Source: Plasmodium coatneyi (Eukaryota; Apicomplexa; Aconoidasida; Haemosporida; Plasmodiidae). From it: a stretch of 64,000 nt of DNA. The stretch spans positions 464,501 to 528,500 of the forward strand of contig NC_033558.1 of assembly GCF_001680005.1 (NCBI RefSeq). The letters run 5' to 3'. The number at the start of each line of letters is the position of its first letter. Position 1 is the first letter of the stretch. This document shows, piece after piece, positions 53,636 through 64,000 of this stretch. The notes beneath the pieces are model-generated. The model had not been told where the DNA came from and made no database searches. It saw nothing but the letters and a program-made list of their open reading frames with translations. Position numbers and translations under genes: made by a program.

Positions 53636-56600
53636 ATGAGTGCAAAAAATATTGAGATTAAGCAGAATGTTTTCTTATCGAACATTTTTTGCGACTCGGA
53701 CAATTTGAAGGTAACAAAAAAGGGGGCACACACCATTGCACATGTAGATGGTCACGGTCACATTTTGTGTGAACATACATGTGTGTAACTTTTCTCGAAC
53801 TAAAAATGCCAAGAGGGGGGAGACATAAAGATCGTTATAAGGGCTGCAGCCAAGATGGCACAAATTAATTACACGTGTTAACGCGCAACACTTCGTTAGC
53901 TGCCCTTCTCTACCCTGTGGGAATTCCCAAAAAGAAATAATGTGCACATGCAAATTGGAACTCCCCACCTGAAAACGCAGAATTTAATGCGGAGCAGCCC
54001 TAAGAAAAGGGCCAGGGAAAAGGACAAAGAAAAGAATTACTTGTCGGCCCAGAACTTCTGCTACGACAAGGAGGGCGATGAAGGTGAGCCAAAGGGAAAG
54101 ACAGCAGATGGGTGTCAGGCATATTGGTACCTAGGCAGATAGATAAACAAACAGGTTAGATCAGCGCAGGGGGCTAAAAATAGGCAACCGCTGGAGTCAC
54201 CACGACACTGTATCTGTTCACCTGCACGTGTGCACGTCCAAATCCATCCCAACGCAGACATCTTCAAAGTGGAAGAAATTTACGACCGGGATTTCTCGTC
54301 GAAGGAAAAAAAATGCAAGCTGTTCGTGCCGTTCAAAAACAAACGGGAAAGGGAACCCAGGTTTATCACCATAGAAAAGATAAAGAAGAAGTACAAAAGC
54401 ATCAACATATACGATGCGCTAAATGACAAATTGAGATTGCTCGATTCGGAGGAAGCTAATTACAAGTGGCAAGACATACTAAACTATGAGGACGCGTCTT
54501 TCGACATATTCACGATAGACGAAATAGTGCAGGAGCTGAAGGAGGAGGAAATTGCAGAGGATCAAATAATAGGGGAAAATAGCCAAAAAGTAGAAACAAA
54601 CAAGTTAGTAAAGGAGTTAAATCATGAAAATTTAAAGAAAAAAAAAGAAGAAAGGAATATCGTTCCGTTTAAAGCGAAAGGAGTGATATCACCACAGAAG
54701 AACATATTTCAAAGTGTCTTTGACGACATATACATTTATGATTATAATTATGAGTCCAACTTATTTAGGGTAAAGAAAAAAACGTCGAACGAATTTTTCG
54801 AAATTCATCGAATGCAGTTTTTTTTTACTAGCGAAAATCCAATATTGTATGCAGAAAAAATTTTTAACGCCATTAAAAGTAGATCTACCAACTTGAAGAG
54901 AAAGCTGTACTTTGCAGAAATTGACAACAAGTTTTCGCACCTCAATTGTATACTAAACCATGTGGACGAAATTGCCGAAAGTAATTCAATCATTAAGGAT
55001 GCCAACGATTTGCAATCTATTGCAAGCAATTTGAACACCTTTTGTAATGTATGTTTAGGAAGAAGAATTTGCAGCAACAGATTTTTTAATTTTCCCAACC
55101 AGTTGTACAGAGGCCAGAACGAAATAAAATACTATAACTACGATTTCGAGAATAAGAAGAATATCATTAAGCAGTGTGTGCTTCTGGAGAATAAGAAAGT
55201 CATCAAGACTTTTTTGGACATTATAAACAAGTGTGCCTTGATTAAGATATCCATATTTGACACCACCATTTCGAGTCCCTACGAGATGAACGACTTTTTC
55301 CAGGCGCAGAACGCGTCCATTTTGAAGGTACGCCGGGGTGCAAAAGGGGATAGACGGAGAGAGATAAAATAAAAAAAGGGGGGTGCCCTAAAAGGCGAGG
55401 CGAAATTGGATGAAACGGCCTATGCAGGGTGTATAAACGGGAAAGCCCATATGTATGCGTATGCTCGTACGCGGCTCAGCATGCAGCACACTGCCACTTT
55501 ACCATCTTCATGTCAACATCGTGCTAACATTGTTTTTTCCCCACCGTGCAGTCCTTCGAGCGCGTGAACAGCGCCTGGATGAACGACATGAAGACGATCA
55601 TCGAGGAAAACCTGAAGAACTGCACCAAGGGCAATTACAACCTGAAGGACATCTCCACGGAAACCTTCAAGTACACCAAAATAAGGATCTTCTTCAACAT
55701 ATTAAAATTGATCATCGAAAGAAGAATAAACGAAATGCTAATAAGCAACATGGACGAGTTTGTAAATATGTTCGTGCAAAACATGGTAAGCTGCAAGAAG
55801 AATAAGAATTACCTGCCCGTATTTGTAATTAACGTGACGAAGAAATTTGACCATTCCAGATTTATTCTAGATAATAGTCCCCTCTCCTTTTTTGAAAAGT
55901 TGGAAGACCTCATATATTCCATGCTCATAAAATATCAGCAGATAGAAAAAATAGAAAAGTTAGTAATTCCACAGGTATTCAAAAATGATAAATTTATTTT
56001 CTACAAATCTATCAAAGAAAGTGATAAATTTATATGTGAAAAATTACTACACATAAAACATATTTTTGACGAATCAAAAAATATGATAGATAGCTATTTA
56101 TCAAAAATTAACAAACACGCTGATATTCTCAATTTCAATGTTAATGAGGCGATAAAAAATATTGACATAAATACAAGTGTAGAACATATTCAAAATATCA
56201 TTTACAAGAATCTTGAAAAAATACAAAACATTAATGATACCATTGAGGATAATATCAACTTGGGTATCTTCCTCGTCAAATGTAAAGACATCAAACTTTT
56301 TATCATAAATGAGATTAATAATTATATCAAAGCTTTGACTAACATCATTGTCCAGCGGTAAGTTTTGCAAATTGGGTTGCTACGTTGTGAGGGTCGACAT
56401 GATAACAGGGGTAAAGGGGGCGAAGGAAAGAGTCCCCTTTAGGATTAACACCGCATTTGCAACCGATTTTACCCACCACATTGCCTTCGCAACCGATTTT
56501 ACCTACCACACCGCGTTTGTACACCGCGTTTGCACACCGCGTCTGCACCCCGCAGGTACAAAGAAAAATACACGTCCAACCTCATGTTCTACAACTCCAT

Positions 56601-59600
56601 CATCGTGCGGCTGAAAAAAAAGACCAACAAAATTCAGGACATCTACGAAAAGGAGGAATACATAAAGGACATGAAGAAGAGCCTCGACTTCGTCTCCCAC
56701 GACATCAAAGAAATCAACGTCCTCTTCAACTGCCTGAACAAGCTCAACTACAAATTTTCCAACGATGATTATTTGTCCTACTGGAAAATAGTAAACCGGC
56801 CCAGCAAGATAGAAAAGATCGTCAAGGAAGTTAATGAGCACATCGTTAAGCAAAAAAATATTCTCCTCGAAGAACTCATAAATGACGAATCCAAGTTTCA
56901 GAGCAGCATTGTTGATATGAAGGAAAATGTGCAGTCCATCAAAAGCTTCAACGATGAGGGGAACTACTTAAGCATTAACAAGTTCATTCTGACGGTACAG
57001 AATCAGCTAGCCGTTCTGATTAAGGAGTCCAAGGAGATCAATTACAGGGAAAAGCTCTTCAACATTGAAATATCGGATTTCTCCATCCTTCCAAAAATTC
57101 AAAATGTGAGTCAGACACATGGTTTGGCCGGGAAGTGCGTCTCCTACGTAGCTCTAATGAAGCAGCACATATGGTTGCACCTTGTCAGATTAATTTCCCA
57201 TAAAAGTCACTTCATATAATGTGAAAACATCGCTGCATCGTCCCTCACCTTCGCAGGAGCTAAACCTGTACTACACCTTCTGGCTCATATACAAAAGCAT
57301 AAAGTCGATGGACGAGAGGTTCGACAAAAAAATAAACTCCCTTAATCACAAAAAAATAGAAGAAGACTTTAACCTGATCCTGAAAAATATGAACAAAATT
57401 AACAAGCACGCAAATGAGTACTACAAAAACAAGAATGGGTTAATCAAAAAGATGAACGAGAAATTAACCTTCTTCAATTCATACGTGTCTCTGTTAATTT
57501 CGCTGAGGAAGCCGAGCATAAAGGAGAGGCACAGGGAGCAGGTAAGGCCCCGAACAGATTTGCGGGTCCCACTCAGGGTATACACTCCGCGTGAAGACAT
57601 CATCCCCACTTACACCCACATTGATGTGTGCATCTCTTCCACCATGTAGATAGCCAAAATTATCGACGACAAGAACAACATCGACTTCAACACGATCACT
57701 TTTAATGAGCTCCTCAAGCTAAACATAAACAACAAAATAACCAGCATCATTAATATTTGTGAGAAGGCCAATAAGGAGAATGCCATCGAGAAGGTAAGGT
57801 GTGAGGATTGTATACCGAAATGGGGAATCTTGACGGTATCACAGAGGGAGAAGTGATTCACTTTTTCCCCGTCTAAGAGAAGACGCAGCTATTTCACACG
57901 GTTGGCGTTTTGTACACATAGACATTTACGTGTAAACACTTTTTCCTTTTTGGCGCTGCTATGCTCCTTTCGTGTGACAGTTTTTGGGCAAGATAAAAAA
58001 CAACTTCAACAAAATCGAGTTCCAAATGAAGCAGGAGGAGAATAACAAAATCTGGATCATCTCCAACCTGAACGAAATTTTGACAAAAATAGAGGAGAAC
58101 CTGGTGCTGAACCAGAACCTGCTCATAATAAATATCTACGAGATTTATCACATCGATATAATTAACAACCAGAATATGATGATGAATGCGAACAATATTA
58201 TTCACACGTTGAAGAAGAGTCAGAATTTGTTTCTGTACCTGAGTCGGATCTTCGTGCTGACGGACATTTCGAAGCAGCTGGCCAACGAGTCGAAAAAGTG
58301 GGCACCAGGAGGAGGGTTGCTAACAGCAACTTCGCTGTTAAATCATCACTTTTCACCTGTTAATCTGTTCATCTTGTCACCTTTTTCTGTACCCCCACAG
58401 GTACAAGCTGATTTACAGCAACTTCCACAACCTGTGCAAGCTCATCGAGGAAGACAAGAAGCTGGAGAAGTTCTGCGCCAGGAAGGACACCAAGGAGAAG
58501 CTGGTCGAGCTGTACAACAATCTGAACCTCCTCCTAAAAAGCATAAACGAGTACCTAGACCTGAAGAGGGAAATCTTCAACCGATTCTACTTCCTCAGCA
58601 CAGACGACTTGATCAACCTGATCTCTTCAAACATCAATGACCAAATAAACACCTACCTATTTAAAATTTTTAACAGCATTTACAAGCTAGTCATCGTGAA
58701 TGGACATATTGTGGCTTTTCAATCCCAAAGGGGAGAGCAACTCCTACTCTGCAACGAAATTCAAATTGAAAAAAAAGAAATTACGGAAATCCTCGTAGAA
58801 GTGGAGAAGGAAATGTTCTTCAGTGTGAAGAAGCAAATCTACGATAACATTTTGGAGTATAAAAATTTGATGGACATAAAGGAGGATGATTTTCTAAAGA
58901 GCAACAATGATATTAAGAGTTACTCTCAGCGTAAGTCCTATGACTACGATTCGGTGGACTCCGCAAGCAGTTTCTCCTCCAGCGGGAGTATAGCCGAGGA
59001 GGGGGATTCCCCAGAGGGGCAGACACGTGACGGGGGGGTTGCCCAAGATGGGGGTGCACCGCTTGATGCGCCACAGGGGCAGTCTCCCTCATCCGCCATG
59101 CTGCCCTCGGTGAACAAAAAGGTCCTCTTCTCCCTGAACAAAAACAGCCAGTTCGTACTGATCATAAAGAACCTCTTCTGGTCCAACTTGGTAGAACTCT
59201 TCCTAAAATACAACAACCTGAGTAAGTATAAGAAGATCCTGAATGAAGAGCTATACGAATACATTAACATAATAAACAAGGTGGACAAGAAGAAAAGCGT
59301 CCTCCTACACACACTGATCATATCGCTAGTTCATAATAGAGACATAGTAGAAGAGTTAATAAAAAAAAAAGTCAATGACGTGAACAACTTCAACTGGTTA
59401 ATACAGCTGAAATATTCCTACTACAACAAAAATTTGTATATAAAATATCTGAACGAGTCTTATATATATGGTTATGAGTACATCCACAACGACAATAAAA
59501 TTATACTCACCAGTTTGATAAATAAATACTTCATATCGATACTGCACTCTTATAGCTCCAAGCTGGGGGTATGTTCTGTAGGGTTGGCTGGCACAGGAAA

Positions 59601-62600
59601 GACAGAAACTACAAAGTATTTTTCTAAATTCGTGGGGAAGTTCTACTTCGTCTACAACTGCAGTTGCAACATTAATTTTGATTTTTTGAAAAATTTATTT
59701 TTTGGAATTGCCACGAATGGCATATTTTTTTGCTTTGATGAATTTAACAGAATAACTATCGAAGCTTTGAGTGTGCTAGCTCAGCAGCTGTGTAATTTGT
59801 TCGGTGCCAAGTCGAGGAAGTTCACCAGGAGGAGCGGGGTCAATTGTGGTGGGAGTTTTGCGCAGATTGGAAACCCAGGGGGTGGTGACACTGCCGATGA
59901 GGTAGTTGAAGAATCCCCTAGGAAAGGGCACACATCCCAACAGGGGATACCACTCAGCGGGGGAACTCACCTAACTGGAGGTGGAACACACCTAGCTGGT
60001 GGGGGAACCCACGTGGGCAAAAAGAACATGCTTTTCTTCGAAGGGAAATACATAAAAATTAACGAAGAGTTCAACATATTCATTATCATAAACCCATTTT
60101 ACAAAGGCAGGAGTGCACTGCCTAATAATATCAAGGCCCTGTTCCGTTTTTTCAACTTTATTAAGCCCGACTTTTTCACCATTGTGGAAGTCATGCTATA
60201 TTCCAAAGGTTACAAATACAGTAAGGTGTTGTCTAAGAAGATTATCCTCCTCTTCGAACTTTGTGAGCATAATTTAAGTCCACAGAAACATTACAAATAT
60301 GACCTGAGAACAGTGAAGAAGATAACCTACGTCATGGGGAAAATTATCGTCGACAAGGACAACAACAATCATAACAAGAACATTTTCTACGAATATAAAT
60401 TTCTCTTCATCGCAATTATCGAGTGTATAATGCCGTCCATAGTGAGGAATGACATTTATATCTTCCTCACCATTATGAAGAACATCTTCTATGAGCTGTA
60501 CGCCTACAACCAGTCCCTGAACCCGTCCGGCAAGACCTGCAGCGCTATTGACTTGAAGGGCATCCTGTCCAGCAAGAGGAACAACGACAATAGCATACTC
60601 ATGTACTTGAAAAGTTTCTACTGCAATATGATGAGCGAGTCGGTGGGTGGTCACGTCGGCGAAAGGAGAGATGACACTAACCAAAATGATGACGGTGATA
60701 AGGGGGAGGAACCCCAGTTTGGGGACGGATCAGGAGACAACACGAAGAATCGCGAAGTGGACGATTTGGAAATGGCCGCTAACGACCGCAATTACCCAAA
60801 GAGCGGTACAAAGATGACGCCAAAAGAAGACTCCCACCAAGGTAGAAGCAACCTGGAAATGCTACCCGATTCAGCAAAAGCACCAGCGAAGGAAGAAAAT
60901 CACCAAGGCAGCAAACTATTTCTAAGCAAAAAGGAAATCGTGGAAGATTATCTAAAAAAAATGCTAAAAAAGAAAATGCTCGAATTAAATTACGTATGCA
61001 CAGACAGATATGTGAGCAAACTTATTCAGCTCTACAACATGATAAAATTTCACACGGGAATTCTCTTCCTCTCTTACCCACTCTCCAAAACGACATCCTA
61101 CAAAATCTTATGTAGAACCATAAACACGATCAACGATAGGGAGATAATTAAAAGAAAAATCAACGACTACGTTATAAATGCCAACGTGGTAAGAGAAATG
61201 GATATGTTAGGTTTTTACGAAGAGGTGTCAAATAAATGGGTTCATGGAATATTAACAAAAAAAATAATAGAAATAAATTCTACCTTCAATAGAAGTGATT
61301 ACCTTAACATTATTTACTTTGATTGTTATTTGCATTCCCTATGGATAGAGAATCTGAACTCCGTTTTAGATGAATCGAAAATTTTGTGCTTGTCTAAATG
61401 TGACATAATCCCAATATATGATCATACTCGTTTCATAATGGAGACGCATGACTTGAAAGACATCACCATGGCTACAGTAAGCAGGTGTGGTTTAATCATT
61501 TTAAATAACTACGATTTGGATATAGCTTCTTACATCTGTTCCTATGTGAACTCCCTGACAACCAATTTCGATGCCATTCACAAACACATTTTGATAAATT
61601 TATTTATCGTCTTTTTTTACAAGTCCCTCCTCTTCATCAGTATCAACAATTTATTTGTCTACACATTTAATGAGTACTACTATTGCATTTCTTTTATTAA
61701 ATGTATCGATAGTTTATTTTCCTACTGCTCTTTTGAGATTAATGATTCCAGTAGGGATGAGAGCTACCAGAAATACATCACATCTATCTTTTTGTATTCC
61801 TTAATTTGGAGTGTGGGTTCTAATACGTACAAACGGGGCCGAAAAATATTTAATGACTTCCTTTGCAAGGAAATTGTGAAGCATAATTTGAAGTTAACTT
61901 TTGAGACACTCGACGGGAGGTTGATAGATGTTCGGCAGGTCAAGGGGGGCAGTGCACCACACACGGTGGATATCCCCGATATGGACAGCATTTTGGCTAG
62001 TTCGCTCATCGGTGAGGCCAAGCAACAGGTGGAGGAGGATCCCCTTATCAACGCCAACGTGGATCATGTCTGTAGTGATGACACAAGTGACTCCCAATCC
62101 GTCAGTAGTGACGCCTCCTCCAACGTGGACATCTACAACGAGCGAAAAGAACCCATCGAGCATCACTACGAAAATATAAACAGTATGTACGATTATTACC
62201 TGCGTGCCACTAGAAAATGCAGGAATCTGTTCAAGAGCTACGATCCACGATTGGGGGAAGGTCAAAATGGGTGGCTCCTTGGCAAGTGCTACGGGAACTG
62301 CAGTTCCGATTCGAATTCCAGCAATGATGAGAGGTACCTGAAACGGTGGGGTGGACGAAAAAGGAGGAAGTACCTGAACGAGCACGCCCCGGGCAGCGTG
62401 GACGACGTGCTGCAAAGCGTCAGTTACTACAATGATGTGTACGGATTGGCGGGCAGTGATAAAAAAAACGATGGTAGACAAAGCGATGTTTGGCAAACCG
62501 GTGGTGGACAAAAGGGGAAGCGCCCACGCCCACGACGCAGCAGCGCCCGCCTGGATGAGCCCCCCAAGGAGAGACGGACCGTCCCGCTTTCAGAAAACCA

Positions 62601-64000
62601 GCTGAGGATAAACCTGTTCGACTTTTACTTCAAATACGAAAAGAACGTGATGAGCCACCTGAACAACAAGGAGAACAAGTTCACCCTGATGGATGAGTGC
62701 CTGAGCCAAACAGACATGTTGATAAAACAAAAGAAGCACTTATCCATGCTTTACAATATAGATATTTTTATGAAAAATAAAAAGAGCATTATCATATCTG
62801 GTTGTAGTAACATAGGGAAAACGCTCACCGTGGATTACTACCTAAACAAGGTGATGGCAAAGGATAAATTCTTCACAGTGGATTTTTACTTCTCCTACAG
62901 TACTACGAGTAACCACGTGAGGAATTACATCGAATCGAAATTAATCAAAAGGAGGAGCAACTTCTACGGAACGACAAACAACAGGATATGCGTTTTCTAC
63001 ATTGACGATATAAACATAGAAACGGAAGTGGGTTCTATAAAAAGGAGTCACTACTTATCTTCGCATGAATTTTTACGTATGCTATTTAATTATAAGTTTT
63101 TCATAGATCAGAACTTAGGGGTGAAGTACGTTGAAGATTTGACCTGTCTAGCGACGATGAACAACGCGTATACGAACACAACGCACAGTGCCAGACTGTT
63201 TAACAACTTTAACATAATATATTACAACAATTACAAGTATAGGGAAATTTTCGACATTTTTTTTTGCAGCCTGAAAAGCATGTTTAGCATTTACGATATT
63301 AACATAAAAAGTTTGGCCACCAATTTGGTACAGATGCAAATAGATATCTACAAAGGAGTCAAAGGAATGAAACACAATTACTACCTGTACAATGTAGAGG
63401 ATCAACAAGGGAAGGAAATCTTCCTTCACTCCTTTAATATAAATAACATGAGGGATATATACAAGTGTGTAAATTACCTGTCCAAAAATATCAACATTAG
63501 AAAGGAACAAATGTTGCTATATTTTCTGTACGAAAATAAGGCCCTTTATGAGGAAAGTTTTTTCTCCAAAAATGCTAAAAAAAAATGTGAACAAATTGTT
63601 AAGACGACTTTTAAAAAATACTTCCCCGAGGAGGAGTATGAAAAGGTTCTCAATCAGTATGATAATGGTCTGCTCTTTTGTAACTTTCTAAATTTGTACC
63701 AAAATGTGTATGAACAGGTCTCCGATTTTAACGACCTCTACAATTGCGTGTATGGATATATATCCGAATTAAGCAATAGTGAGAAGGTTAATATAATCCT
63801 CTTCGATAACGTTCTCATTTACATTTGTAAAATAACCAAAACGTTTATGACGGAAAATTCACACATTCTTTGCATTGGCATCAACGACGCTGTGAAGAGG
63901 AAGGTCAACAAGATCTGCGCGTTCATAATTAACAAGACGCTCGTTGTATCTGAGCTGAACAAAAATAGTAAGTCTTCCCAATTTGTAGAAGAAATAAATA
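53636..64000 (+). CDS. Dynein heavy chain (5' part, runs off the window)
   Basis: Nine exons: 53636-53710, 53981-54083, 54258-55327, 55552-56357, 56556-57105, 57257-57541, 57650-57793, 57981-58297 and 58401 to beyond 64000. About 2983 residues are visible, all junctions in phase. Residues 1 to about 1450 are the tail and linker (ending WLIQLKYSYYNKN and YGYEYIHND, conserved before AAA1). AAA1 has Walker A GLAGTGKTET (1511-1520; Lys1517), Walker B FFCFDEFNRI (Asp1563, Glu1564) and sensor-1 region INPFYKGRSALP (Asn1681). AAA2 has a degenerate Walker A (SYPLSKTT, Lys2013) but a clear WIENLNSVLDESKILCLS and VSRCG. AAA3 has GCSNIGKT (2584-2591) and FYIDDINIE (Asp2652, Asp2653). AAA4 begins with GINDAVKR (2943-2950), lacking the P-loop glycines. 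Microtubule motor ATPase. Whether axonemal or cytoplasmic cannot be told from this part. Confidence 0.93.

Noticed and set aside
1..64000. CRISPR arrays, bacterial operons, transposons
   Set aside because: Tandem repeats here are contiguous or intronic minisatellites without spacers. No transposase or reverse transcriptase motifs were seen, and gene structures are eukaryotic.

Overview
The window looks like nuclear DNA of a simian malaria parasite of the Plasmodium knowlesi / P. coatneyi lineage. The evidence is two SICAvar-type genes (cysteine-rich extracellular domains, one membrane span, and the basic cytoplasmic tail exon typical of schizont-infected cell agglutination antigens) interleaved with eight KIR-type genes (the Plasmodium pir superfamily). 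Intergenic DNA is AT-rich and full of homopolymers, introns have GT-AG ends, and there are internal GGGTT(T/C)A telomere-like repeats. The species assignment is inference from these families. No search was run.

Layout: 1-12 kb holds four KIR genes head to tail on the + strand. One of them (KIR-3, 6.5-9.4 kb) carries two ectodomain exons. From 13.2 to about 37 kb, a three-gene cassette [KIR + / SICAvar - / KIR -] occurs twice in tandem, with a perfect 213-nt repeat in the SICAvar 5' flanks. The second SICAvar has a one-base frameshift in its repetitive tail. Telomere-like heptamers (37.4-37.8 kb), then a G-run/palindrome block (38.9-39.06 kb) and a GC-elevated block without a clear gene (39.2-39.8 kb), lie between the variant-antigen cluster and the rest. 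From about 40 kb the window resembles the conserved chromosome core: a long AT-rich spacer, a 2654-residue insertion-rich protein kinase on one exon (44.4-52.4 kb), and the first nine exons of a divergent dynein heavy chain (53.6 kb to the window edge, within AAA4).

How the genes relate: KIR and SICAvar products are variant antigens of infected red cells in the families' known biology. Here the two families are physically interspersed and share an intronic minisatellite family, which gives them common substrates for recombination. The kinase and dynein are single-copy-type genes and not functionally connected to the cluster by anything visible. All exon boundaries are predictions from reading frame, GT/AG signals and comparison between copies in this window. 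Each chain was checked to keep an open frame across its junctions.
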